The notes beneath the pieces were generated by a model that saw nothing but the letters and a program-made list of their open reading frames with translations, had not been told where the DNA came from and made no database searches. The translations under genes were made by a program, and so were the position numbers. Below are positions 55,539 to 64,000 of a stretch of 64,000 nucleotides of DNA, one piece after another. Source of the stretch: Sulfurospirillum deleyianum DSM 6946. GTDB taxonomy: Bacteria; Campylobacterota; Campylobacteria; Campylobacterales; Sulfurospirillaceae. The first letter of the stretch is position 1; each line of letters starts with the position of its first letter. Where the stretch lies: the NCBI RefSeq assembly GCF_000024885.1, contig NC_013512.1:1054001-1118000 (forward strand). Reading direction: 5' to 3'.

Positions 55539-56477
55539 TCAGTTACGAATATTTTCCAAATGCGTTTCATAATTTTGAGAAAAGGTATGGGTTCCATTTT
55601 TATTTTTAACGAAATAGAGATAATTGGTTGTTTTAGGAAAAATCGCCGCAAATATCGCTTCTTTACTCACACTGCATACGGGATAAGGCGGTAAGCCTTT
55701 ATGCATATAGGTGTTATAAGGTGAGGTATCTTCTTTAATGCGTTTGGGTGTTACTTTTGTGTGAGAATACTCTCCATAATTAAGCGTTCCATCCATTTGC
55801 AACTTCATATCTTTTTTCAGACGATTATAGATGACCGAAGAGACCAACGGCATCTCTTCAGCATTAGCGGCTTCTTTTTGGATAATGGAAGCAATAATGA
55901 TAAATTTTTGCCATTTGGTTTCATTAAATTCACCAAAAATCTTTTCAAAAACACTCTTATGATAACTTTTAGCATGTGCCAATAAAAAATGAATCAAATG
56001 TTTTTCACTAATCCCCACAGGAATATAGTAAGTTTCAGGCACAATCAGTCCCTCCACGTAAGGCGTTGCGGCGGCATACTCTTGATGTAATTTTTCATAG
56101 GAAAGCTCAAACGCTAAAGCAAGTTCGGCAAACAGTATCTCTTTGGTTTCACCAGGAATATAGGTAATAACTTTTAATGGCGCTTTAGAATGACTTAATT
56201 TATAGAGAAAATCTCCTCTGGTTAACACTTCTTGGTTAAAATTCACCCAACCTGCTTGAGGCTTGCCAATAAGGCGCAAAAGGTATTTGTCTGCATAAGG
56301 ATGCAGGTCAAATTTTTTCTCAACCATATATGTTATAATTTGGGCGATTGAGCCTTGAGGAACAAACGCAACAGAAGCCGTACTCATAGGTCTGCTTAAG
56401 TGAAAGAGAAGTGTATAGATGATTATTAAAGCGATATCGCACAGTATTAGAAATATTTGGAAATTTGTTTTGTTCAT
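55539..56477 (-). CDS. mltG: Endolytic murein transglycosylase MltG
   Basis: Membrane-anchored lytic transglycosylase of about 313 residues that cuts nascent glycan strands. It has one N-terminal membrane helix (about 8-28), a LysM-like region, and the YceG catalytic domain with the Glu in IIASIIQKEAAN and the downstream MDGTLNYG and SPYNTYMHKGLPPYPV. I use the start at 56477 (MNKTN), which follows AAGAG; the longest frame from 56549 adds 24 unlikely residues. This start lies inside the divergent AsmA-like gene. Confidence 0.9.
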   Translation of the reverse strand: MNKTNFQIFLILCDIALIIIYTLLFHLSRPMSTASVAFVPQGSIAQIITYMVEKKFDLHPYADKYLLRLIGKPQAGWVNFNQEVLTRGDFLYKLSHSKAPLKVITYIPGETKEILFAELALAFELSYEKLHQEYAAATPYVEGLIVPETYYIPVGISEKHLIHFLLAHAKSYHKSVFEKIFGEFNETKWQKFIIIASIIQKEAANAEEMPLVSSVIYNRLKKDMKLQMDGTLNYGEYSHTKVTPKRIKEDTSPYNTYMHKGLPPYPVCSVSKEAIFAAIFPKTTNYLYFVKNKNGTHTFSQNYETHLENIRN

Positions 56478-58980
56478 GGCTCTTTTTTTCGTAGTATTAA
56501 TTGGCACTCTTATGTATGGTGTCACCATTGAGAGTATTACGCTGCCCAAGGTAAAAATTGATCAATTATATATAAAACTAGATAAAAAATTTATTGTAAG
56601 CATTCAAACCCTCGAATTAGACACACATACGCAAACCGATACGAGTCTTGAAGAGAGTGCTATTGTGCTTGAAAATTTTCCTTATTTGGATCAGTTTTTT
56701 AGCCAAATTCATATCCACAATCTTCTCTACGATAATGAACACATTACCCTTCATTATGAGGAGAATCACTTTAGGCTTACGAGCCAACATCTTGATGTGG
56801 ATGTTGCGATTACACCGCTTTCCAAAACAGAGCTAACCCTTCACATCAGCAAGGCATACCTCAAAGATTTCTTTTTACATGTAAACGGTGAAGCGCATCT
56901 TGATTTAAAAGAAGAGCACTACACCTTTGAGGGATTCTATGAAACCTTTGGACTTAAAGGGAGTACGCTTTTAGAGCTGAAAAAAAACCTCTTAAGTTAC
57001 CATCTTCAAAGTGAGCCTTTTAGCAACGTTGAGCTCTCCAATTTTATGGATTTTTTAGCGCCAAAAGTGGAATTAGAACAGATTGTGAAGGATTGGATTC
57101 ATACCAATATTGTCGGTAAAAATTATGTACTGCATTTCTTAGAGGGTATATTAGACATCCAAACAGGAGAGTACTTCCCTATGCAAATGCGAGGGCACGC
57201 AACCGTTCAAGAAGCAACGATTATCTTTGAGAAAAGCGTTCCTCCCGCCTATGCCAAAGAAATAGGTATTACTTTAACTGAAGATAAACTGCTATTTGAC
57301 ATTAGCGCACCAGAATATGAGCAAAAAAGTATTGAAAAAGCTGATGTCTTTATCTACAATCTTTTGACCAAAGGAACAGGTATTGTGGTTGATTTGAAAA
57401 CCCACGCAAAACTGGATGCTTCTATTCATAAAATTTTGCACGCATTTAAGATTGATGTTCCCCTTACGCAAACATCGGGAAAAACAGATGCACATGTCAC
57501 ACTGGATATTAAATTTCTTCCCTACGATATCAATGCCTCAGGTACCTTCAAACTCTCCCCTAGCCATTTTAACCTCAGTGGTGTACCCATGTCCACACGC
57601 TCAGGAGAAGTTTCCTTTCACAACTACTTTGTCAACCTCAATCGTGCCAATCTACGGTACAAAAATCTTTTTGATATTGATGCCACAGGCGATTTTGATA
57701 CCAAAAAATCACGTTTTAATGGTTTTGTCGATATTCATTCGCTCATGCTTGAATTTGGGAAAGCCCAACTCTTAAATGCCCAAAAACTACCACGTCAAGA
57801 AGCCTCTTTTAGCATAGAAAATGGCACCACAACAATGCTCCTTCCAGAACTGAACACAACCATTTTGTTTGAGCCTAAAAAAAATCAGTTTATTCTTGAA
57901 GACCTTTCCAAAGTTGCTTCCATCTCACCTCTAATGTTAGACAATGGTCTAAAAGAAGGCAATGTCAGTGTCACAACGGATGACTTTGAACACTTTAACG
58001 CACGACTACACCTCTATGAAGTTTCAACCCCTTTTAAAAATCAAGAAGAACCCATTAAAGCGTTAGATATTGCGCTTTCAACCGATACACACACACTCGA
58101 TGCGCATACGCTAGATTACACACTAGCGTTACATGTCAGCGATGAAATCATTTTACATGTAAAAGATTTGGATCTTCTCGTTCCTCAAAGTAGCGCCTCA
58201 CTCAACATTCCCATTAAAACAACGCTTTACGGTGAAAACTCTTCCATCCTCGACGAAAACAGCAGTCGAACCATTTTAAGTGATCGCTACACTTTAATGC
58301 TTTTTCAAAATAAGGTTCATTTAGAAGCAAAAAAAGATGAGGGTTCTTTTGTCTATCAAAAGAGAGGCGATATGCTCAACATTGATGCTCATGCCATGAA
58401 CGATGCTATGATCAATGCCCTTTTTAACAGACACTATTTTCACAAAGGGAGCTTTGATTTAACCTTAGAGCCAAAAACTGCACAGATTCAAACCGGTGTT
58501 TTTAAAATGCACAACACCTATATCAAAGATTTAAAATTTTTCAACAATCTCATGGCAACCATCAATACCATTCCTTCTTTGCTTGTCTTTAATGACCCTA
58601 ATTTTAGTCAGCAAGGTTATTTTGTTGAAAATGGTTCTATTGTTTTTGAACAAACGAAAGAGACTCTTCTTATTAAAGAGATTCAATTACGAGGGAAAAA
58701 TGCGGATATCGTAGGCTTTGGAAATGTCAATTTAACGAACGATACACTCAATATGCAACTCAACATTAAAACGCTTAAAACCTTCAGTCAAGCACTCGAT
58801 ATGATTCCTCTTGTGGGAGGGCTGATCTTAGGGGAAGATAAACGTATCTCAACCCATGTAGACGTTACAGGAACGCTTAGCGATCCTAGCATTGAGACAC
58901 ATCTTCTTTTAGATACTCTCAAATCACCCGTTAATATTCTAAAGCGTACCCTAGAAGCACCGCTGGAGTTACTTAAATAA
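56419..58980 (+). CDS. AsmA-like/DUF3971 (YhdP-type) envelope protein
   Basis: Large envelope protein of 853 residues with one N-terminal membrane helix (about 15-36) and a long beta-rich periplasmic part. The C-terminal AsmA-like segment carries VGGLILGEDKRISTHVDVTGTLSDP and ends LKRTLEAPLELLK, typical of DUF3971/AsmA_2 proteins. Such proteins form lipid-conducting bridges between the two membranes in E. coli; that role here is inferred. AGAGAAG precedes the ATG at 56419. A second possible start at 56476 would shorten the overlap with mltG. Two exact palindrome copies (56875, 58153) and one near-copy (58129) lie inside. Confidence 0.8.
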   Translation: MIIKAISHSIRNIWKFVLFMALFFVVLIGTLMYGVTIESITLPKVKIDQLYIKLDKKFIVSIQTLELDTHTQTDTSLEESAIVLENFPYLDQFFSQIHIHNLLYDNEHITLHYEENHFRLTSQHLDVDVAITPLSKTELTLHISKAYLKDFFLHVNGEAHLDLKEEHYTFEGFYETFGLKGSTLLELKKNLLSYHLQSEPFSNVELSNFMDFLAPKVELEQIVKDWIHTNIVGKNYVLHFLEGILDIQTGEYFPMQMRGHATVQEATIIFEKSVPPAYAKEIGITLTEDKLLFDISAPEYEQKSIEKADVFIYNLLTKGTGIVVDLKTHAKLDASIHKILHAFKIDVPLTQTSGKTDAHVTLDIKFLPYDINASGTFKLSPSHFNLSGVPMSTRSGEVSFHNYFVNLNRANLRYKNLFDIDATGDFDTKKSRFNGFVDIHSLMLEFGKAQLLNAQKLPRQEASFSIENGTTTMLLPELNTTILFEPKKNQFILEDLSKVASISPLMLDNGLKEGNVSVTTDDFEHFNARLHLYEVSTPFKNQEEPIKALDIALSTDTHTLDAHTLDYTLALHVSDEIILHVKDLDLLVPQSSASLNIPIKTTLYGENSSILDENSSRTILSDRYTLMLFQNKVHLEAKKDEGSFVYQKRGDMLNIDAHAMNDAMINALFNRHYFHKGSFDLTLEPKTAQIQTGVFKMHNTYIKDLKFFNNLMATINTIPSLLVFNDPNFSQQGYFVENGSIVFEQTKETLLIKEIQLRGKNADIVGFGNVNLTNDTLNMQLNIKTLKTFSQALDMIPLVGGLILGEDKRISTHVDVTGTLSDPSIETHLLLDTLKSPVNILKRTLEAPLELLK

Positions 58981-59611
58981 AGGTGTTTAAAAGAGCTAAA
59001 AGCTCATGCACATTGTGCGCACGCAGATTTGCATTTTCACTTTTGCCATATCCCCAATTCGCAAAAATAAAAGAGATACCCGCATTTAAGGCTGCTCGTT
59101 CATCTTTAATGCTATCGCCTACTAACACCGTCTGCTCACTGGATGTTCCTAGCGTTTCCATCACATGATAGACCATTAAGGGACTAGGCTTTGGTTCTGC
59201 AACATTGTTTGAGCCTACCACACTGGAAAAATAACGCTCAATACCTAATGCCTCAAGCATATTGTGTGCAAAACATTCATGGGCATTGGTCGCAATCGCC
59301 AAATAAGCCTTTTGGCTTAAAAGATGCAACATCTCTTTCACATCAGGATACAAGGAGATTGTCTTAGGAGCATGCTCCATATAATGTTCTTTAAATAAAG
59401 CCCGATGGGCAGGGTCATAGGTTTCTGTATTGTAGAAAATCTTAGGTAACTGCTGATCTAGCGCATTAATATGGTACTCCAATGCCTCTTTACTCAGTGG
59501 TGTATCAAGACCAATACTTTTTCTTACATAATTCACACTTTGAGTCATCGCTTCACTTGAATCAATGAGCGTTCCATCCATATCAAAAATAATAGATATC
59601 TCTTTTTTCAT
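58973..59611 (-). CDS. HAD-family phosphatase, phosphoglycolate phosphatase-like
   Basis: HAD subfamily IA hydrolase of 212 residues. Motif I is FDMDGTLIDSSE, motif II falls in IATNAHE, the Lys of motif III is in EPKPSPLMV, and motif IV is VGDSIKDERAA. Phosphoglycolate is a common substrate, but others cannot be excluded. Its stop overlaps the end of the convergent AsmA-like gene by 8 bases. Confidence 0.87.
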   Translation of the reverse strand: MKKEISIIFDMDGTLIDSSEAMTQSVNYVRKSIGLDTPLSKEALEYHINALDQQLPKIFYNTETYDPAHRALFKEHYMEHAPKTISLYPDVKEMLHLLSQKAYLAIATNAHECFAHNMLEALGIERYFSSVVGSNNVAEPKPSPLMVYHVMETLGTSSEQTVLVGDSIKDERAALNAGISFIFANWGYGKSENANLRAHNVHELLALLNTFI

Positions 59612-59614
59612 ACC

Positions 59615-60115
59615 CTACTCTTCTATACGAAGTCCTAGAACAAGAAGGTCTTTATCCACACCTTCAATAGTCGCTACACGATTTAAGTGACCCCACTCTT
59701 TAAAGTTTAATTTTTTAAACAATTTTAAACTTACAGGATTATCTGCAAAAATGAGTGCAAGCAGGGTTTTAATGCGCCCTTTTTGTACATGTTCTATCGC
59801 TTCTTTTAAAAATTGTTGTCCGAGTTTTTTACCTTGAAAGTTTTTATCGATAAAAATATTCACAAAAGCACTCTTCGAATACGCTGGAAGGTTAGCATAA
59901 AAGGGCTGAAAACTAATCCATGCAATAATGCGCCCACAATAGGTTTTAACCAAAAGAGGGAGGGTTTCATTATGCGATAAGAACCACTCCTCTTTCTCTT
60001 CTACACTGACGGTTGTACTATCTGAAGTCGAAATTCCATCTTTAATCGCTTCATTGTAAATTTTAATAATTTCGGCTAAATCTTCACGCTCTGCACGTCT
60101 TAAGTCACCTAACAT
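59615..60115 (-). CDS. GNAT-family N-acetyltransferase
   Basis: Acetyltransferase of 166 residues resembling the phosphinothricin/methionine-sulfoximine acetyltransferase group: start LRRAEREDLAEIIKIYNEAI, acceptor region AFVNIFIDKNFQGKKLGQQFL with the acetyl-CoA loop (Q-G-K-K-L-G), and the C-terminal NPVSLKLFKKLNFKEWG. The substrate is probably a small amine; it cannot be told from sequence alone. It lies 3 bases before the HAD phosphatase and may be co-transcribed with it. Confidence 0.85.
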   Translation of the reverse strand: MLGDLRRAEREDLAEIIKIYNEAIKDGISTSDSTTVSVEEKEEWFLSHNETLPLLVKTYCGRIIAWISFQPFYANLPAYSKSAFVNIFIDKNFQGKKLGQQFLKEAIEHVQKGRIKTLLALIFADNPVSLKLFKKLNFKEWGHLNRVATIEGVDKDLLVLGLRIEE

Positions 60116-60187
60116 TTCTTCTCTTTTTTCATAATTCTCATTTTGAATGTGATAACTTATTTTACATTACGATGACTTAGGCGTTGA

Positions 60188-60529
60188 TTACTCCATTTCC
60201 AAATGCATCAAATACATCTCTTCACCATCAATAACAGTGACATCAGCACTTTTACATGTAGGACACACAAACTCATTTTGACTTAATGCGCCCTCATAAT
60301 TGCATGCGTGACACCGAACCACGACGTCTTGTAGATGCATTACCAGTTCTGCGCCATCACACACACTCTCTTCTTTAAACGTATGAAACGCTGTTTCGAG
60401 CAGATGCGGTTCAACGCCACTTAACTTTCCTATTTTAATCTCCACTTTGGTTACCCTAGACGCTTGATTGGCTTGTGCATTTTTTTCGCACATTTCAAGA
60501 AGCGCATTGACAATAGAAAACTCATGCAT
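60188..60529 (-). CDS. hypA: Hydrogenase nickel insertion protein HypA
   Basis: Nickel metallochaperone of 113 residues. The Ni-binding N-terminus is MHEFSIV, and the zinc site is made of CHAC and CPTC (about 72-75 and 89-92). The start is the ATG at 60527-60529 because His must be residue 2; an upstream in-frame ATG at 60535 would spoil that. It overlaps the hypE stop by 1 base. Confidence 0.96.
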   Translation of the reverse strand: MHEFSIVNALLEMCEKNAQANQASRVTKVEIKIGKLSGVEPHLLETAFHTFKEESVCDGAELVMHLQDVVVRCHACNYEGALSQNEFVCPTCKSADVTVIDGEEMYLMHLEME

Positions 60530-61533
60530 CAGCAAATCCTCGGGAGAAGCTCACCTTTAGGAGGCTCTAAGAAACGCTCACTCTCCCACGGGGTATGCAA
60601 AATCACTTTATCCATAAAACGTGAACTTACATCCCCTATGATGGTTGATTGCGCTGTTTCTTGAAAACCTTTTAAAACCTCAAGGGCTTTTTGCGCCTCT
60701 TCTTTCGGCAGAGCTATAACCATCGTTCCCTCATTGGCAAATTCATACGGCTCAAACCCTAACAGTTCGCACACCCCTTTAACCTCTTGTGCCACAGGAA
60801 TCTTCACTTCCTCTACCTCAATACATACATGCGATGTTTCAGCCCACTCATTTAAAACAGCACTCAGTCCTCCACGTGTCGCATCACGCAGTGCATGGAG
60901 TTTAACTCCCGCATGGATCAACGCTTCCACAGGGGCCCATAAACTCGCACAATCGGTTTGAAGTTCGCTCTCTAACTCTAACTCTTCACGCGTCGCTAAA
61001 ATACATGCGCCATGATTGCCCACTTCGTGCGAAACAATGATCACATCGCCTTGTGCAATATGGTGTGCAGAAATCCCTTGATAAATAATCTCACCAATAC
61101 CCGTTGTGGTAATAAAAAGCCCATCCACACTCCCTCGTGGTACAACTTTGGTATCTCCTGCTACGATTTTAACACCCGTTTTTGCCATTTCATCTCGCAT
61201 CGAAATAACTATCTCTTCAAGTTTTTCATACGAAAAGCCCTCTTCTATCATAAACGAACAGGTTAAATATCTAGGCTTTGCACCCATCATAGAAAGGTCA
61301 TTCACCGTTCCTGCAATGGAGAGCTTACCAATATTGCCTCCCTTAAAAAAAAGTGGAGATACCGTAAAAGAATCTGTCGTAAAAGCAATCTGAGTACTCT
61401 CCATGGTAAGTGCTGCGGCATCTTCCATACGGAGCAAAATATCGTTATCAAAATGTTTAAAAAATAGCTCTTTGATTAAATGTTGCGTCTCTTCACCGCC
61501 ACCGCCGTGAGAAAGCAAAATATTTTTAGTCAC
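60529..61533 (-). CDS. hypE: Hydrogenase maturation protein HypE
   Basis: PurM/SelD-like ATPase of 334 residues that dehydrates the carbamoyl group on its own C-terminal Cys to a thiocyanate, the source of the hydrogenase cyanide ligand. It has the start LLSHGGGGEETQHLI, the TTDSFTVSP segment, GDTKVVPRG, and the catalytic C-terminal end PRIC. Overlaps hypD by 8 bases. Confidence 0.97.
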   Translation of the reverse strand: MTKNILLSHGGGGEETQHLIKELFFKHFDNDILLRMEDAAALTMESTQIAFTTDSFTVSPLFFKGGNIGKLSIAGTVNDLSMMGAKPRYLTCSFMIEEGFSYEKLEEIVISMRDEMAKTGVKIVAGDTKVVPRGSVDGLFITTTGIGEIIYQGISAHHIAQGDVIIVSHEVGNHGACILATREELELESELQTDCASLWAPVEALIHAGVKLHALRDATRGGLSAVLNEWAETSHVCIEVEEVKIPVAQEVKGVCELLGFEPYEFANEGTMVIALPKEEAQKALEVLKGFQETAQSTIIGDVSSRFMDKVILHTPWESERFLEPPKGELLPRIC

Positions 61534-62653
61534 GCTTGACTCCTTTTAAATTAAAAGCACCGTATTTGAAATACGCCGCACACGCACCCTCGCTTGAAAC
61601 CATACAAGAACCCATAGGATTGCTTGGTGTACAGGCTTTTCCAAAGACTTTACAATCAAACGGTTTTGCCTTACCTTTTAAAATATCCCCACAAATACAG
61701 AGTTTATGGTCATTTAATTCTACTTTAGGAAGAATGTCATCAAAAACCACTTCAGCATCATACATGGCATACTCAGCTTTGAGTTTCAAAGCGCTCTTAG
61801 CAATATCTCCAATACCCCGCCATCTAAAGTGCTCTCGTTTCTCAAAATAGGTTTCAATGAGTTCTTGCGCTTTAAGATTACCTTCTCTGGAAACCGCCCT
61901 TGCGTACTCATTTTCAACCTCACTTTTACCCGCGTTAATTTGACGAACAACGCGCAAAACAGACTCCATTACATCAGTCGGCTCAAATCCCGCAACGACC
62001 ACAGGGGTATGATAAGTTGATGCAATGGTTTCATAAATTTTATACCCCGTAATCACGCTAACATGAGAAGGTCCCAAAAAAGCATCAATATGCGCATCGC
62101 CTCCTCCCATAATCGCATCGACAGCTTCAGGAACGGTGACATGATTGATATGGAAAAAGAGATTTTTGAGATTGAGTGCTATGGCGTGTTGAATCAAAAC
62201 AGCACTCATAGGCGTTGTTGTTTCAAATCCAATCGCAAAAAAGACCACATTTTTATCCGGATTTTCCTGAGCAATTTTAAGCGCATCCAAAGGCGAGTAT
62301 AAAGAACGGATAGCCTTTCCCTCCGCACGCAATTTTTGTAAGGAGGTTTGGCTTCCAGGAACACGTATCATATCACCAAGCGTGGTTAAAATCGTATTGG
62401 GCATGGATGCTAAGGCAATAGCGTGGTCAATGCGCTCTTTAGGCATAATGCACACAGGACATCCTGGCCCATGAACAAATTCAATCTGCTCTGGTAAAAT
62501 CTGAGAAAGCCCAAATTTCATAATGGTATGCGTATGTCCGCCGCACACCTCCATAATGTTAATCTTTGAGTGACACTCTTTTTTAATGAGAGCAGCGAGT
62601 GCTTGCATGTGTGTAGGATCACGAAACCCTTCGATAAGATCTACCTCACACAT
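61526..62653 (-). CDS. hypD: Hydrogenase maturation protein HypD
   Basis: Fe-S scaffold protein of 375 residues on which the Fe(CN)2CO unit is assembled with HypC. Conserved motifs are VCGGHTHTIMKFG (with the redox-active Cys), GPGCPVCIMP, and the C-terminal cluster region with CICGDILKGKAKPFDCKVFGKACTP split by usual spacing. It overlaps hypC by 8 bases. Confidence 0.97.
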   Translation of the reverse strand: MCEVDLIEGFRDPTHMQALAALIKKECHSKINIMEVCGGHTHTIMKFGLSQILPEQIEFVHGPGCPVCIMPKERIDHAIALASMPNTILTTLGDMIRVPGSQTSLQKLRAEGKAIRSLYSPLDALKIAQENPDKNVVFFAIGFETTTPMSAVLIQHAIALNLKNLFFHINHVTVPEAVDAIMGGGDAHIDAFLGPSHVSVITGYKIYETIASTYHTPVVVAGFEPTDVMESVLRVVRQINAGKSEVENEYARAVSREGNLKAQELIETYFEKREHFRWRGIGDIAKSALKLKAEYAMYDAEVVFDDILPKVELNDHKLCICGDILKGKAKPFDCKVFGKACTPSNPMGSCMVSSEGACAAYFKYGAFNLKGVKRD

Positions 62654-62915
62654 AGTTACTGTTTCCCTCGTTATCGTCTATCTCGCCGTTCTTCATCGCT
62701 TCAGCGATTTCATTGTAGGCGGCAATACTATCTTCCGCCTCCTCTTTACTGATTTTATTCATGGCAAAACCGACATGAATCAAAACATAATCACCCACCT
62801 CTACAGGTTCTACGATCAAATCAAGCGTTACCTTACGCTTAACACCTAGAGTATCCACAGTTGCATAGTTATTTTCGTCAATTTCAACGACTTTAGAAGG
62901 AATAGATAAACACAT
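62646..62915 (-). CDS. hypC: Hydrogenase assembly chaperone HypC
   Basis: Chaperone of 89 residues beginning MCLSIPSKVVEI, where Cys2 binds the iron centre and passes it to the large hydrogenase subunit. GDYVLIHVGFAMNKI is the second family landmark. It lies 2 bases after hypB. Confidence 0.97.
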   Translation of the reverse strand: MCLSIPSKVVEIDENNYATVDTLGVKRKVTLDLIVEPVEVGDYVLIHVGFAMNKISKEEAEDSIAAYNEIAEAMKNGEIDDNEGNSNYV

Positions 62916-62917
62916 GA

Positions 62918-63754
62918 CTACCTCAATGCTTTTTTCATTTTTAAATAATTAACCCACTGCTCTATCCCTTTGCCTGACTTACTGTCAATTTCAATGACAT
63001 CCACTTTAGGATTGAGCTTACGTGCCTCACGAATCGCTTTTTCAATATCAAAGTCAAAATAAGGCAACAAATCACACTTTGTAATCAAAAAGAGGTCCGC
63101 ACTGCGAAACATCACAGGATATTTTGAAGGTTTGTCATCGCCTTCAGGAACGGAAAGTAGCACAACATTGAGATGTGTTCCTACATCATAACTCGCAGGA
63201 CACACAAGATTTCCGACATTCTCAACAAAGACTACATCTAAGCCATCAATCGGTAAATGATGTAATCCCTCATGCACCATAAACGCATCCAAATGACACG
63301 CTTGACCTGTTGCGATTTGATGCGCTGGTGCGCCTTTGGCGATGATTCTATCGGCATCTTGATTGGTTTCTAAATCTCCCTCAATCACACCTAATTTAAT
63401 CTGCTTCGTCTCAATCGTTGCTTCTAAAAGCGTGGTTTTCCCACTACCAGGACTACTCATTAGATTAATTGCTAAAACACCATGTTGTTCAAAATAGGCT
63501 CTATTTTTTGCCGCTTCGGTGTCATTGGCATCTAAGATTTTAGTAATCACCGCAATCGTTTTTTTATCATTCAACTGAGGGTTGGCGTGAAAATGCTCAG
63601 CCACATGTGCGTGGTCGTGCGCGTGGGGATGGTCATGATGGCTGTGATCCGCATGGTCGTGAGAGTGGCTATGCGTATGCCCATCATGTGTGTGCTCATG
63701 TTCATGAGCTGCCCATTGGGTAGGGGTAATAGAACAACCGCAATCTTTACACAT
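62918..63754 (-). CDS. hypB: Hydrogenase nickel incorporation GTPase HypB, His-rich
   Basis: SIMIBI-class GTPase of 278 residues that delivers nickel with HypA. The N-terminal CKDCGCS matches the high-affinity Ni site. A histidine-rich stretch with 19 His between residues 17 and 56 should store nickel or zinc. The P-loop is SPGSGKTTL (about 101-109), then EGDLETNQDADRI and the guanine motif TKCDLLPY. AAAGGA stands before the ATG. First gene of hypBCDEA. Confidence 0.97.
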   Translation of the reverse strand: MCKDCGCSITPTQWAAHEHEHTHDGHTHSHSHDHADHSHHDHPHAHDHAHVAEHFHANPQLNDKKTIAVITKILDANDTEAAKNRAYFEQHGVLAINLMSSPGSGKTTLLEATIETKQIKLGVIEGDLETNQDADRIIAKGAPAHQIATGQACHLDAFMVHEGLHHLPIDGLDVVFVENVGNLVCPASYDVGTHLNVVLLSVPEGDDKPSKYPVMFRSADLFLITKCDLLPYFDFDIEKAIREARKLNPKVDVIEIDSKSGKGIEQWVNYLKMKKALR

Positions 63755-63779
63755 AAAAAATCCTTTTTGTTTTTATCTC

Positions 63780-63785
63780 ATTATA
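63780..63785 (-). promoter_or_regulatory. -10 box of the hyp operon
   Basis: TATAAT on the minus strand (plus-strand ATTATA), 25 bases before the hypB ATG. No clear -35 element is visible. Confidence 0.5.
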
Positions 63786-63851
63786 AGTACAGACGGTTAA
63801 ATACTAGCTAAAAAAAGAAGTTTCTTAGTTATTTTTGGGAAAAATAGAACA

Positions 63852-64000
63852 ATGAAAAAAGAGACAGTATCGTGCATTTTTTGCAAAGAGAAAAGACTTT
63901 ATCAGGTTTCGCCTACACAGTTTAAGTGTTTTACATGTAAGAAAAAATTTAGTCTGCAAAAATACCAGCATGAACAAGCCATGATTCAAGCATTTATTGC
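63852..64000 (+). CDS. N-terminus of a zinc-ribbon protein, truncated by window edge
   Basis: A frame opens at the ATG 63852 and continues off the window (49 complete codons). It begins with two CxxC knuckles, CIFC (about 8-11) and CFTC (about 26-29), followed by a basic helix. This is a zinc ribbon as found at the start of some transposases and regulators; the family cannot be decided. It is divergent from hypB. One palindrome copy (63931) encodes the second knuckle. Confidence 0.5.
   Translation, partial: MKKETVSCIFCKEKRLYQVSPTQFKCFTCKKKFSLQKYQHEQAMIQAFI

Noticed and set aside
63852-64000. Calling the right-edge gene an IS transposase
   Set aside because: Only two CxxC knuckles and a basic helix are visible. 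Many zinc-ribbon proteins share these, and no terminal inverted repeat was found nearby.

Overview
The window looks like chromosomal DNA of a Campylobacterota (epsilonproteobacterial) species, most likely Sulfurospirillum or a close relative. It is moderately AT-rich and tightly packed. Several gene blocks follow, from memory, the order seen in Campylobacter jejuni: the competence operon (ctsR-D-P-X-E-F), murF/hydrolase/ddl/ruvA diverging from murJ/cysS/msbA/pyrD/M16 protease/dapA/oxidoreductase, and icd-mdh-sucCD-oorDABC. The genus is an inference; no rRNA or tRNA gene was recognised here.

Layout. 0-6.4 kb: a type II secretion/type IV pilus-like operon matching the Campylobacter transformation system (secretin, AAA ATPase, bitopic TPR protein, GspE, GspF), truncated at the left edge. 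6.4-11.5 kb: an orphan hypothetical, flgH, yqeY and the acetate pair pta-ackA. 11.6-17.8 kb (minus): fapA-ruvA-ddl-antitoxin-like-hydrolase-acyP-murF. 17.9-28.8 kb (plus): murJ-cysS-msbA, then pyrD-protease-dapA-fabL-pgsA-rseP-yggS, covering cell wall, envelope, lipid and lysine synthesis. 28.8-35.4 kb: a structured intergenic stretch, a sensor diguanylate cyclase, a DUF1847 protein, MarC, a dicarboxylate/amino acid symporter and an NhaC-type antiporter. 35.4-42.5 kb: phosphoketolase, then an HxlR regulator divergent from a flavodoxin-fold reductase and a nitroreductase, a chemoreceptor and a small membrane protein. 42.5-44.4 kb: a small accessory island (MntA-HepT toxin-antitoxin pair, a possible PD-(D/E)xK nuclease, a decayed antitoxin fragment). 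44.4-46.9 kb: tex and a small membrane protein. 46.9-55.5 kb (minus): TCA-cycle genes icd, mdh, sucC, sucD, an embedded HMA-domain protein, and oorDABC. 55.5-60.1 kb: mltG head-to-head with an AsmA-like protein, a HAD phosphatase and a GNAT acetyltransferase. 60.2-63.8 kb (minus): hypBCDEA for [NiFe]-hydrogenase maturation. The right edge holds the start of a zinc-ribbon protein.

The most striking signal is not a gene. The 10-bp palindrome TTACATGTAA occurs 33 times exactly by my reading, plus six one-mismatch copies, against roughly 0.2 expected from base composition. About 20 copies lie inside genes, nearly always read as Leu-His-Val or Thr-Cys. The other 13 are intergenic, often at gene 3' ends, and at several convergent gene pairs two copies form the arms of a hairpin. 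That pattern resembles DNA uptake sequences of Neisseria and Pasteurellaceae, or HIP1 of cyanobacteria, and the same window carries a competence-type DNA-uptake operon. A role as an uptake or genome-architecture signal is inference; the enrichment is directly visible.
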